A DNA stretch of 64,000 bases, from contig NC_007761.1 in the NCBI RefSeq assembly GCF_000092045.1, forward strand, positions 685,001 through 749,000, read 5' to 3'. Under the pieces are notes generated by a model. That model saw nothing but the letters and a program-made list of their open reading frames with translations, was not told where the DNA came from and did not search any database. How positions within the stretch are numbered: the first letter of the stretch is position 1; each line of letters begins with the position of its first letter. Both the position numbers and the translations under genes were made by a program. This document shows positions 1 through 7,113 of the stretch, in pieces. Origin of the DNA: Rhizobium etli CFN 42. GTDB taxonomy: Bacteria > Pseudomonadota > Alphaproteobacteria > Rhizobiales > Rhizobiaceae.

Positions 1-118
1 GATGGGCATGATGATGCTGCCGCCGACTTCGATCTCGCTGCCTTTCAAGATTCTCTTCTTCGTACTGATCGACGGCTGGAACCTGCTCGTCGGCAGTCTG
101 GTGCGCTCGTTCAGCTGA
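1..118 (+). CDS. fliP: FliP, flagellar type III export protein (C-terminal end only)
   Basis: The window opens inside this gene. The last 38 residues are visible: a stretch rich in Met and Pro, then [20 protein letters not shown], a hydrophobic segment, and [10 protein letters not shown] before the TGA. This is the typical end of FliP, an inner-membrane protein of the flagellar export gate with FliQ and FliR, both encoded later in the window. The family is about 245 residues long, so most of the gene lies upstream. A strong terminator follows within 25 bases, so fliP is probably the last gene of its operon. Confidence 0.85.
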   Translation, partial: MGMMMLPPTSISLPFKILFFVLIDGWNLLVGSLVRSFS

Positions 119-139
119 CCCTCTGTATTTGGAAAAAAG

Positions 140-173
140 AAAACCCCGCCGGATCCGCTCCGGCGGGGTTTTT
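140..173. terminator. Bidirectional intrinsic terminator between fliP and the OGT-like gene
   Basis: A perfect 14-pair stem (AAAACCCCGCCGGA at 140-153 with TCCGGCGGGGTTTT at 159-172) encloses a 5-base loop. T-runs follow on the plus strand and A-runs precede it, so it can serve both the plus-strand fliP and the minus-strand gene that ends at 189. Confidence 0.9.
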
Positions 174-188
174 CATGCAGTCGAGCCG

Positions 189-2105
189 TTACTCGGCCGC
201 GAAGGGAGCCGTGCGCGGCGGCAGCGCCGGAATATCCATGTGCTCGGGTGCCAGGCGCTGTCTCGCCCGTTCGGCCATGATTTCGTAGGCCTGCTCCAGG
301 TGATGGCAGAAGCGTTCGGCGTCGAACAGCGGCGCGATGTAACGCTGCTCTTTCAGATGTGCCTTATATTCGGCGATCCGGGCGGGATTCTGCGCCAGCT
401 CGACGGCGAGATCCTCGTATGCCTGCAGATCGCTTGCGACGAGTTCGGGCAGATCGATTGCCTTGAGCAGGCTTTCGCTGACGCGTGAGGCGAAGTTGGT
501 GCCCTTGACGGTGAGGACCGGCAGGCCGCCCCAGAGCTGCTCCGAGGTGGTGGTGTGGCCGTTGACCGGGAAGGTGTCGATCCCGAGGTCGGCCGCCTGC
601 TGGCGGCTGATGTGGTCTTCGTAGGGCGCGCGCGGGCAGAAGATGATGCGCTTCGGCGAGATCCCTGCCGTCTGGAAATGCTTCGACAGGTTCGCCTGGT
701 TGCGTGGCGAATTGGCCATCAGCCAGAGCACGCTGTTCGGCGCCCGTTTGAGAATCCGGCACCAGCTGTTGACCACTTCTGGGGTGATCTTGCGGTTGCC
801 GTTGAAGGAGGCGAAGATGAAGGCGTCTTCCGGCAGGCCGAGCTGCTCACGGGTGACGGGGCGCGGCTTCGGACGATGCATCGGGTCGTTGGGCTGGTAG
901 CTCTCCGGAAGCCGGCAGAATTTCTCGTGGTAGAATGGCTTGGCCACATCGGGCAGCACGGAGTGGTCGCCGATGACGTAGTCGAGGTCGATGTTGACGG
1001 TGCTGCCGGGAAAACCGAGCCATCCGACATGCACCGGTGCGAGCGGCTGGTTGAAGGCTGTCGCGCGGCTGCCTGACGTATGGCCCTTCAGATCGACCAT
1101 GATGTCGATATTGTGCTCGCGCACGACTGCCAGCACCGCCTGGTCGGAGAAGCCGTGAATGTCGACGATCCTGCCCCAGCGGCTGCGATCGGTCTCATTG
1201 TGCTTCAGGTATTCGGGGCCCGTATGGCAGAAGAGCGTGACCTCGAACCTGTCCTTGTCGTGCAGTTCGAGAATGCGCTGCAGCAGCTTCATCGTCGCGT
1301 GGCGATCCCAGAAGTCCGATGACATGTAGCCGATGCGGATCTTGTTCGACCATGTGTGCGGCTGGCTGCGGCGCAAAGCGACCCGCTCCTGATTAAGTGG
1401 GGTCGTGCCGATCGTCGCATACCGGTTGAAATCTTCGTTGCCGCACCAGTGCAGATGATAGAACGGGTTGTCTTTGCGCAGGATCTCGACATTGCCCTTT
1501 GCCAGCGCTTCGTCGATCACTGCCTGATGCTTGGCCGCCTCTTCGAAATCGTTGAATTCGCGGGCAAAAACGAGGTGAAGAAAGCGGAAGGCGTGATTGC
1601 CCGGAAAACGTTTGAAGATGTTGCGCGCAAGCGACTGGTTGGTTGCGTCGTTGAGATCGTCGCTGAGCAGCAGGGCCGCCAGGCGCATATGATCGGGATT
1701 CATGCTTTCCGACAGCACCGTCTTGAACGGACGGATGATATCCCGCTGCTGACGCTTCAGATAGATCGCGGTGATGATGAAGGCGAGTTCGGCATCTTCC
1801 TGCGCTTTGGTGAGGTTGCGCATGGCGATCAGCAGTGCTTCGTCCTCGCTGCCGGTCTCATAATAGAGCTTGGCAGCCTGCTTCTGATATTCGTAGGCGT
1901 TCGGTCCGTCGCAATTGCCGGCCAGGCCATAGGCTTTCGCGGCATCGGCCTTGAAGCCGAGCTGCACGAGGTTCTTGGCCAGCAGCGCATAGGTCTTGGC
2001 GTCCTGCTGAGTATCGATGAGCTGGTTGAGCGTCGCCAAGGACTTTGTGTAGCGGCCTGCCTGGTAATCTTTGGATGCCGCAGAGAACGAAACTTTGCTG
2101 TTCAA
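189..2105 (-). CDS. TPR / O-GlcNAc transferase-like (GT41) protein
   Basis: A 638-residue protein. Residues 1-240 are helical and resemble TPR repeats (YQAGRYTKSLATLNQLI, YALLAKNLVQLGFKADAAKAYG). From about residue 254 (IRIGYMSSDFWDRHATMKLL) it matches the catalytic domain of O-linked N-acetylglucosamine transferases (SPINDLY/OGT, GT41), with GWLGFPGST near 361 and NGHTTTSEQLWGGLPVLT near 515. Such enzymes move a sugar from a nucleotide sugar onto Ser or Thr of proteins. There is no signal peptide, so it should be cytoplasmic. It is transcribed away from the flagellin genes with a shared upstream region of about 490 bases. That position suggests, but does not prove, that flagellin is its target. 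The donor sugar and target are not visible in the sequence. Confidence 0.8.
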   Translation of the reverse strand: MNSKVSFSAASKDYQAGRYTKSLATLNQLIDTQQDAKTYALLAKNLVQLGFKADAAKAYGLAGNCDGPNAYEYQKQAAKLYYETGSEDEALLIAMRNLTKAQEDAELAFIITAIYLKRQQRDIIRPFKTVLSESMNPDHMRLAALLLSDDLNDATNQSLARNIFKRFPGNHAFRFLHLVFAREFNDFEEAAKHQAVIDEALAKGNVEILRKDNPFYHLHWCGNEDFNRYATIGTTPLNQERVALRRSQPHTWSNKIRIGYMSSDFWDRHATMKLLQRILELHDKDRFEVTLFCHTGPEYLKHNETDRSRWGRIVDIHGFSDQAVLAVVREHNIDIMVDLKGHTSGSRATAFNQPLAPVHVGWLGFPGSTVNIDLDYVIGDHSVLPDVAKPFYHEKFCRLPESYQPNDPMHRPKPRPVTREQLGLPEDAFIFASFNGNRKITPEVVNSWCRILKRAPNSVLWLMANSPRNQANLSKHFQTAGISPKRIIFCPRAPYEDHISRQQAADLGIDTFPVNGHTTTSEQLWGGLPVLTVKGTNFASRVSESLLKAIDLPELVASDLQAYEDLAVELAQNPARIAEYKAHLKEQRYIAPLFDAERFCHHLEQAYEIMAERARQRLAPEHMDIPALPPRTAPFAAE

Positions 2106-2370
2106 AACCCAACTCCGTCGAGGAAATATTCTGGCGTGGCTGCCGTTTGACGACGCACGCGGGCCGTCCTCCCCGAAAACGAGGGATCGGTCCGATGATG
2201 CTATCCCGGCATCTCACACATTGGCATTCGAAGCTTGCTTGAAACCGGTGGCGCGACATTGCGCCTGCGTCGTCCGCAAAGCACTCACCTGTTTCAGAAG
2301 GAGCCCCTTTTTCGCATGTACAAACTCGCTTTCGACGCTCGGAATTCAGATGCGAAAATTATCTTCAGCA

Positions 2371-2417
2371 GCCATTAACTAAGGCTTGTGAGGAGGCATT
2401 AACTATGCCGTGTGAGG
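2371..2417 (+). repeat. Imperfect 24-bp tandem repeat upstream of flaA
   Basis: Two copies 24 bases apart (2371-2393 and 2395-2417) agree at 19 of 23 positions. Each holds CATTAACTA and ends in TGTGAGG. The core TTAAC motif recurs as GTTAAC upstream of flaB, flaC and flaD. Placement on the same face of the helix suggests a regulator site; Rem is a candidate, but this is inference. Confidence 0.5.
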
Positions 2418-2558
2418 GCCAGAACGAGACCGGTATTTTTAAGAAGTTGGCAAGCATTGGCTGCGAGATTGCCCTGGACATGACGGGTTTGGGCCAAAAC
2501 AAGCAGGGCGCCGAGTAGCATGAAGCTGGTCCGTCATCGCCGGTACTACAGTCCGGTA

Positions 2559-2592
2559 TGTCCTCCTTTTTGTATCTAGTTTCCAGGGGACA
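2559..2592 (+). promoter_or_regulatory. flaA leader: hairpin able to hide the Shine-Dalgarno sequence
   Basis: TGTCCTC (2559-2565) can pair with GGGGACA (2586-2592) in 7 pairs including one G-U, with a 20-base loop. The right arm contains the ribosome binding site AGGGGA, 7 bases before the flaA ATG. Equivalent pairings occur in flaB and flaC, with one double compensatory change. Confidence 0.6.
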
Positions 2593-2597
2593 GATTT

Positions 2598-3503
2598 ATG
2601 ACAAGCATTAACACGAATTCTTCCGCGCAGGCCGCTCTCCAGACGCTGCGCAACGTCAACCAGGGCCTCAACAAGACGCAGAACCACGTTTCTTCGGGCT
2701 ATCGCGTTGAAAAGGCTTCCGATAACGCTGCTTATTGGTCGATCGCAACGACCATGCGTTCGGACAACAAGGCCCTGTCCGCCGTTTCCGACGCTCTCGG
2801 CGTTGGTGCCGCGAAGGTCGATACCGCTTACACCGCCATGGACAGCGCCATCGACGTCGTCGGTGAGATCAAGGCCAAGCTGGTTGCCGCAACTGAAAAC
2901 GGCGTCGACAAGGCCAAGGTTCAGGAAGAAATCGGCCAGCTGCAGCAGCAGCTCCTGAGCATCGCTCAGTCGGCTTCCTTCAACGGCGAGAACTGGGTTG
3001 CCGGCGCGAACGGCACCAAGAGCGTCGTTTCCTCCTTCGTCCGCGACGGCTCCAACGCCGTATCGATCACCACGACCGATTACGTTCTCAACAGCGGTTC
3101 CGCCGGCAACGTTCTGTTCGGCATGAGCAACGGCTCGGTCGAAACCTCCACGGGTATTCTCGGCACGTCGACGGGCGCGACCGGTTCTATCTACTCGATG
3201 AACATCACCAACTTCACCGCTGGCCAGATCCAGTCGGCTCTGACCAACGTTGAATCGGCTCTGAAGTCGATGACCAGCGCGGGTGCCGCTCTCGGCTCGC
3301 TCTCCAGCCGCATCGACAGCCAGGAAGACTTCGTGTCGGCTCTCAGCGACTCGATCGACTCCGGTATCGGCCGTCTCGTCGACGCCGACATGGAGGAAGA
3401 ATCCTCCAAACTCAGCGCTCTGCAGACCCAGCAGCAGCTGGCGATCCAGTCGCTGTCGATCGCAAACTCCTCTTCGCAGAACATCCTGTCGCTCTTCCGT
3501 TAA
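2598..3503 (+). CDS. flaA: Flagellin FlaA
   Basis: Structural subunit of the flagellar filament, 301 residues, exported without a signal peptide. Residues 1-140 form the conserved N-terminal D0/D1 helices (MTSINTNSSAQAALQTLRNV, VSSGYRVEKASDNAAYWSIA). About 140-215 is the variable surface part. The C-terminal helices end in LAIQSLSIANSSSQNILSLFR, the usual end of rhizobial flagellins. It is the first of four tandem flagellin genes; flaA, flaB and flaC are close paralogues with nearly identical ends. The short middle domain is typical of the rhizobial 'complex' filament. The start is fixed by AGGGGA 7 bases upstream and by alignment to its paralogues. It has its own terminator. Confidence 0.96.
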   Translation: MTSINTNSSAQAALQTLRNVNQGLNKTQNHVSSGYRVEKASDNAAYWSIATTMRSDNKALSAVSDALGVGAAKVDTAYTAMDSAIDVVGEIKAKLVAATENGVDKAKVQEEIGQLQQQLLSIAQSASFNGENWVAGANGTKSVVSSFVRDGSNAVSITTTDYVLNSGSAGNVLFGMSNGSVETSTGILGTSTGATGSIYSMNITNFTAGQIQSALTNVESALKSMTSAGAALGSLSSRIDSQEDFVSALSDSIDSGIGRLVDADMEEESSKLSALQTQQQLAIQSLSIANSSSQNILSLFR

Positions 3504-3527
3504 AACGGTCGGCACAAGGCTTTCAAG

Positions 3528-3564
3528 TTTCGCGGCCGGCTCATCCCCGGCCGCGAAATGTTTT
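3528..3564 (+). terminator. flaA terminator
   Basis: Stem TTTCGCGGCCGG (3528-3539) with CCGGCCGCGAAA (3547-3558), a 7-base loop, then TGTTTT. Confidence 0.8.
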
Positions 3565-3577
3565 AACATAAGGTTAA
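3563..3577 (+). promoter_or_regulatory. CtrA-like box upstream of flaB (distal)
   Basis: TTAACATAAGGTTAA fits the CtrA full-site pattern TTAA-N7-TTAA exactly. It lies 207 bases before the flaB start, just after the flaA terminator. Confidence 0.55.
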
Positions 3578-3626
3578 TGAAAATCTCTCTAACTATCAGA
3601 TATTTTTACGCAATTTCGATTTTGAA

Positions 3627-3645
3627 TTTAGCTTTCCTTAACCAT
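3627..3645 (+). promoter_or_regulatory. CtrA-like box upstream of flaB (proximal, one mismatch)
   Basis: TTTA-GCTTTCC-TTAACCAT: one mismatch in the left half, while the right half is the TTAACCAT form. It begins its TTAACC 146 bases before the flaB ATG. The matching site for flaC is 145 bases before its ATG, so the site was kept through the gene duplication. Confidence 0.55.
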
Positions 3646-3677
3646 CTTGCTGTTTTCTAGGCCCATCGAAACGGCGA

Positions 3678-3718
3678 GTTAACCCTAACGAGAATGGTTA
3701 ACAGGCATGATGCTGATC
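3678..3718 (+). promoter_or_regulatory. flaB upstream element with two GTTAAC motifs
   Basis: GTTAAC at 3678-3683 and 3697-3702, the second inside GGTTAACAGGCATGA (3696-3710) followed by TGCTGATC. The same block with two GTTAAC motifs occurs upstream of flaC (4832-4874). It is a likely core promoter or activator region; I could not assign -35 and -10 with confidence. Confidence 0.5.
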
Positions 3719-3743
3719 GCTGTGGGCCGGCCGAAATCCGGAA

Positions 3744-3775
3744 TGTCCCTTTTTAAAATCTGCCAACAAGGGGCA
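3744..3775 (+). promoter_or_regulatory. flaB leader: hairpin able to hide the Shine-Dalgarno sequence
   Basis: TGTCCCTT (3744-3751) pairs with AAGGGGCA (3768-3775): 8 pairs, one G-U, 16-base loop. AAGGGG is the ribosome binding site, 10 bases before the ATG. A competing small hairpin, TGCC (3761-3764) with GGCA (3772-3775), is also possible, so two exclusive folds can be drawn. Confidence 0.6.
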
Positions 3776-3783
3776 AACATATT

Positions 3784-4692
3784 ATGACGAGCATCAACAC
3801 CAATAATGCTGCAATGGCAGCCCTTCAGACTCTGCGCGGCATCAACCAGGGTCTCCAGACAACGCAGTCGCACGTTTCGTCCGGTTATCGCGTCGGCAAG
3901 GCCGCCGACAACGCTGCCTATTGGTCGATCGCAACGACCATGCGTTCGGACAACAAGGCACTGTCGGCTGTTTCCGACGCTCTCGGTCTCGGCGCCGCCA
4001 AGGTCGACACCGCTTACTCCGCCATGGACAGCGCCATCGACGTGGTCGGCGACATCAAGGCCAAGCTGGTTGCCGCGACCGAAAATGGCGTCGACAAGGC
4101 CAAGGTCCAGGAAGAAATCAGCCAGCTGCAGCAGCAGCTGCTCAGCATCGCGCAGTCGGCTTCCTTCTCCGGCGAAAACTGGGTTGCCGGCGCTGACGGC
4201 ACCAAGAACGTCGTCGCTTCCTTCGTCCGCGACGGCTCCAACGCCGTATCGGTCGTGATGACCGACTACGTTCTCGACGACGGCTCCGCAGGCAACGTTC
4301 TGTTCGGCATGAGCAACGGCGCGGTCGAAACCTCCACGGGTATCCTCGGTACGTCGAATGGCGCGACGGGTTCGGTCTACGCGATGGACATCACCAACTT
4401 CACCCTCGGCCAGATCCAGACCGCTCTGACCAACGTCGAATCGGCTCTGAAGTCCATGACCAGCGCCGGCGCTGCTCTCGGCTCGATCTCCAAGCGTATC
4501 GAACTTCAGGAAAACTTCGTCTCGGCTCTCAGCGACTCGATCGACTCCGGTATCGGCCGTCTCGTCGACGCCGACATGGAAGAAGAGTCCTCCAAACTCA
4601 GCGCCCTGCAGACCCAGCAGCAGCTCGCCGTCCAGTCGCTGTCGATCGCCAACTCCTCTTCGCAGACCATCCTGTCGCTCTTCCGCGGCTAA
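3784..4692 (+). CDS. flaB: Flagellin FlaB
   Basis: Filament subunit of 302 residues, closely similar to FlaA along its whole length (MTSINTNNAAMAALQTLRGI at the start, LSIANSSSQTILSLFRG at the end). Differences gather in the central part (for example NAVSVVMTDYVLDDGSAGN). No signal peptide; it is exported by the flagellar type III system whose parts FliP, FliQ, FliR and FlhA are encoded here. The start follows AAGGGGC and aligns with FlaA. It has its own upstream region with two CtrA-like boxes and its own terminators, so it is probably transcribed alone. Confidence 0.96.
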   Translation: MTSINTNNAAMAALQTLRGINQGLQTTQSHVSSGYRVGKAADNAAYWSIATTMRSDNKALSAVSDALGLGAAKVDTAYSAMDSAIDVVGDIKAKLVAATENGVDKAKVQEEISQLQQQLLSIAQSASFSGENWVAGADGTKNVVASFVRDGSNAVSVVMTDYVLDDGSAGNVLFGMSNGAVETSTGILGTSNGATGSVYAMDITNFTLGQIQTALTNVESALKSMTSAGAALGSISKRIELQENFVSALSDSIDSGIGRLVDADMEEESSKLSALQTQQQLAVQSLSIANSSSQTILSLFRG

Positions 4693-4710
4693 TAACCGCC
4701 AGAAAATATG

Positions 4711-4731
4711 GCCCGCCGGTCTCCGGCGGGC
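4711..4731 (+). terminator. Hairpin after flaB (first of two)
   Basis: Perfect 9-pair stem GCCCGCCGG (4711-4719) / CCGGCGGGC (4723-4731) with a 3-base loop. No T-run follows, so it may stabilise the 3' end rather than stop transcription. Confidence 0.55.
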
Positions 4732-4743
4732 ACCGCCTATTCG

Positions 4744-4775
4744 AGCCGCGCTTCGATGAAGCGCGGCTTTCTTAT
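4744..4775 (+). terminator. flaB terminator (second hairpin)
   Basis: Perfect 11-pair stem AGCCGCGCTTC (4744-4754) / GAAGCGCGGCT (4758-4768), 3-base loop, then TTCTTATTT. Confidence 0.8.
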
Positions 4776-4780
4776 TTCCG

Positions 4781-4799
4781 TTAACGATTGATTAACCAT
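4781..4799 (+). promoter_or_regulatory. CtrA-like box upstream of flaC (distal)
   Basis: TTAA-CGATTGA-TTAACCAT fits the full CtrA pattern exactly and has the TTAACCAT right half. It lies at the position that corresponds to the proximal flaB site. Confidence 0.6.
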
Positions 4800-4831
4800 A
4801 ATGTTGTCTTCTCAGCTCAACGAGACGGCGG

Positions 4832-4874
4832 GTTAACCGACATTAACAATCGGTTAACAGGCATGAGGCTGATC
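4832..4874 (+). promoter_or_regulatory. flaC upstream element with GTTAAC motifs and a second CtrA-like box
   Basis: GTTAAC at 4832-4837 and 4853-4858. The pattern TTAA-CAATCGG-TTAAC at 4843-4858 is a second exact CtrA-like full site. GGTTAACAGGCATGA (4852-4866) followed by GGCTGATC repeats the flaB block. flaB lacks the middle TTAA because its block is 2 bases shorter and degenerate. Confidence 0.55.
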
Positions 4875-4896
4875 CCCGTTCCCGGTAACTCCGGAA

Positions 4897-4928
4897 TGTC
4901 CCTTTTTCCCAGATGCCAACAAGGGGCA
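4897..4928 (+). promoter_or_regulatory. flaC leader: hairpin able to hide the Shine-Dalgarno sequence
   Basis: TGTCCCTT (4897-4904) pairs with AAGGGGCA (4921-4928): 8 pairs, one G-U, 16-base loop, as in flaB. The ribosome binding site AAGGGG ends 10 bases before the ATG. The alternative TGCC (4914-4917) / GGCA (4925-4928) hairpin is also kept. Confidence 0.6.
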
Positions 4929-4936
4929 ATCATTTC

Positions 4937-5848
4937 ATGACCAGCATTTTGACGAACGTCGCGGCGATGGCCGCTCTTCAGACACTCCGCGGAATCAATG
5001 ACAGCCTCGAAGGCACGCAGAACCGCGTCTCGTCGGGTTATCGCGTCGAAAAGGCGTCCGACAACGCCGCCTACTGGTCGATCGCAACGACCATGCGTTC
5101 GGACAACAAGGCGCTTTCGGCCGTATCCGACGCTCTCGGTCTCGGCGCCGCCAAGGTCGACACTGCCTACTCCGCCATGGACAGCGCCATTGACGTCATC
5201 AGCGAGATCAAGGCGAAAATCGTTGCCGCAACCGAAAAGGGCGTCGACAAGACCAAGGTCCAGGAGGAAATCGGCCAGCTGCAGCAGCAGCTTCTGAGCA
5301 TCGCGCAGTCGGCTTCCTTCTCCGGCGAAAACTGGGTCGCCGGCGCCGATGGCACCAAGAGCGTCGTGTCGACCTTCGTCCGCGACGGCAATGGCAATGT
5401 TTCGGTCAAGACCACTGACTACGTCCTGGACACGAGCTCCACTGGCAACGTGCTCTTTGGCATGACCTCGACGGGCACCATCGAGACGACCTCCGGCATT
5501 ATCGGCACGTCCTACGGCACGATCGGCTCGATCTATTCGATGGACATCAGCACCTTCGGTTCGGCCGAGATATCCATGGCACTGACGTCGATTGAGGCTG
5601 GCCTGGAGGCGATGACCAAGGCTGCCTCGCAGCTCGGTTCGATTTCCACCCGTATCGAATTGCAGGAAAACTTCGTCGGAGCGCTCAGCGATTCGATCGA
5701 CTCGGGCGTCGGCCGCCTCGTCGATGCCGACATGGAAGAGGAATCAAGCAAGCTGACGGCGTTGCAAACCCAGCAGCAGCTGGCGATTCAGTCGCTGTCG
5801 ATCGCCAACTCCAGCGCGCAGAACATCCTCACCCTGTTCCGCAGCTAA
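4937..5848 (+). CDS. flaC: Flagellin FlaC
   Basis: Third tandem flagellin, 303 residues, beginning MTSILTNVAAMAALQTLRGI. An in-frame ATG exists 24 bases upstream, but the site AAGGGG and alignment with FlaA and FlaB both support 4937. The N- and C-terminal helices match the paralogues. The centre differs more (TTDYVLDTSSTGNVLFGMTS; then DISTFGSAEISMALTSIEAG), so this copy has diverged further than FlaA and FlaB have from each other. In species with complex filaments several flagellins are assembled together, with one dominant subunit. The sequence does not show which is dominant. Confidence 0.95.
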   Translation: MTSILTNVAAMAALQTLRGINDSLEGTQNRVSSGYRVEKASDNAAYWSIATTMRSDNKALSAVSDALGLGAAKVDTAYSAMDSAIDVISEIKAKIVAATEKGVDKTKVQEEIGQLQQQLLSIAQSASFSGENWVAGADGTKSVVSTFVRDGNGNVSVKTTDYVLDTSSTGNVLFGMTSTGTIETTSGIIGTSYGTIGSIYSMDISTFGSAEISMALTSIEAGLEAMTKAASQLGSISTRIELQENFVGALSDSIDSGVGRLVDADMEEESSKLTALQTQQQLAIQSLSIANSSAQNILTLFRS

Positions 5849-5910
5849 ATCGGCCCGCTGAAGCTGGACCGAATCTTGCGCCGCCATTCGGCGGCAAGCA
5901 CAAAACCTCG

Positions 5911-5943
5911 AGAACCGCGTCCGAAACGGCGCGGTTCTTTCTA
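5911..5943 (+). terminator. flaC terminator
   Basis: Stem AGAACCGCG (5911-5919) / CGCGGTTCT (5930-5938), with CCG/CGG pairing continuing inside the loop, then TTTCTATT. Confidence 0.8.
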
Positions 5944-6061
5944 TTATATCAATAGGTTGACGAAATTATGGACATGCTGGTTGCGGCTACCGGCCGCGCT
6001 CTTGCCCAACAGCTTGGTATCGAGTTAACCTTACCTTGAGTTGATTTGCTTTTGCGACACG

Positions 6062-6083
6062 CCGGTGGAAATCCCACCGGAGG
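6062..6083 (+). promoter_or_regulatory. Stem-loop with GGAGG upstream of flaD
   Basis: CCGGTGG (6062-6068) / CCACCGG (6074-6080), 5-base loop. Its right arm runs into GGAGG (6079-6083), which sits just before an in-frame ATG at 6085. GTTAAC at 6024-6029 lies further upstream. The flagellin homology starts later, at 6151, so whether this GGAGG serves the real start is open. Confidence 0.45.
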
Positions 6084-6150
6084 CATGACGCCACGTCAGT
6101 CGCCGCCGGCAATCCGGCCTGCCCTTTCATCTTATTCCGAGACCCTGTCG

Positions 6151-7113
6151 ATGACCGTTAAGATTACCAGCGCGGCCGCGGTGAATGCACTTGCGGTGCT
6201 GCGCAGCATCAACAAAGAAGCCAGTCAGACCCAGCAGCAAGTTTCTTCGGGCTATCGGATCGAGACGGCCGCAGACGATGCCTCCTACTGGTCGGTCGCC
6301 ACCGTCATGCGCTCGGACAGCACCAATCTCGGCACGATCGGCGATGCGCTCGGTCTCGGCGCCGCCAAGGTGGATGCGACCTATACGGCAATGAATTCGG
6401 CGATCGATCTCGTCAGCCAGATCCGCGCCAAGCTGGTTGCGGCAAGAGAGCCCGGCACCGACAAGGACAAGATCAATGCCGAGATCAGCGAATATAAGGA
6501 GCAGCTGAAGAGCGTCGTCGAATCGACGTCGTTTGCAGGCGAGAACTGGTTGCTGAACAGTGACAAGACCGCGCCGCCGACTTGGTCGGTCATTTCAGGA
6601 TTCGTTCGCGCCTCGACGGGCGAATACCAGGCCCAGACCATCGACTTCCCTTCGTCGCAGACCATCCTCATCGACAAGAACAATGCGAGCGGCGGCCTTT
6701 TTACCAAGGCGATTGATGCCCAGGCGATCAACAACACCGGCACCGGACCGCGGAACTATTATCTGCTGGACGCCGGTTCGACCACGCCGGCGACGGGCAG
6801 CGAGATCGCGATCGACAAGAACACCACCGACGCCCAGCTCGTCGACATGCTCGATGTGACCGACGCCCTGTTCTCGTCGCTGACGACGACGGCTGCCTCC
6901 ATCGGTGTGATGAAGACGCGTATCGACGATCAGATCGACTACGCGGCCGATCTGTCGGATTCGATCGACAAGAGCGTCGGCGCGCTGGTCGATACCGATA
7001 TGGATGAAGCCTCGATCCGCCAGAAGGCGATCGAAACTCAGAAGCAGATGGCCGTCGAAGCGATCTCTATTCTCAACACGGCTGCAAGCAAGATCCTCAT
7101 TCTGCTGGAATAG
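6151..7113 (+). CDS. flaD: Divergent flagellin FlaD
   Basis: Fourth flagellin, 320 residues from the start chosen (MTVKITSAAAVNALAVLRSI), which aligns with the N-terminus of the other three. It is much more divergent: the D0/D1 helices are recognisable (VSSGYRIETAADDASYWSVA; then IRQKAIETQKQMAVEAISIL), but the end is LNTAASKILILLE instead of the IANSS...LFR type. The central part has an extra segment (residues about 145-225, with GTGPRNYYLLDAGSTTPATG). ATG 6085 would add 22 residues and has the better ribosome binding site (GGAGG), but it is not supported by homology. A minor filament subunit or a junction-specific flagellin is possible. Confidence 0.88.
   Translation: MTVKITSAAAVNALAVLRSINKEASQTQQQVSSGYRIETAADDASYWSVATVMRSDSTNLGTIGDALGLGAAKVDATYTAMNSAIDLVSQIRAKLVAAREPGTDKDKINAEISEYKEQLKSVVESTSFAGENWLLNSDKTAPPTWSVISGFVRASTGEYQAQTIDFPSSQTILIDKNNASGGLFTKAIDAQAINNTGTGPRNYYLLDAGSTTPATGSEIAIDKNTTDAQLVDMLDVTDALFSSLTTTAASIGVMKTRIDDQIDYAADLSDSIDKSVGALVDTDMDEASIRQKAIETQKQMAVEAISILNTAASKILILLE

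Larger units (their letters stand above)
2106..2597. other. Divergent intergenic region between the OGT-like gene and flaA
   Basis: 492 bases without a convincing gene. The half next to flaA holds an imperfect tandem repeat (2371-2417), a GCATGAAGCTGGTC block at 2518-2531 that matches blocks upstream of flaB and flaC, and the flaA leader hairpin (2559-2592). I saw no clear sigma-70 hexamers and no TTAA-N7-TTAA box here, unlike upstream of flaB and flaC. Confidence 0.6.

Noticed and set aside
2440..2480. Possible sigma-54 promoter near TTGGCAAGCATTGGCTGC upstream of flaA
   Set aside because: The distance between the GG and GC elements is 9 bases, not the required 10, and rhizobial flagellin genes are not known to use sigma-54.
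2439..3569. Long open frame (376 codons) antisense to flaA
   Set aside because: It mirrors the flagellin coding sequence, has no sensible domain and has no ribosome binding site. It results from the codon bias of the real gene on the other strand.
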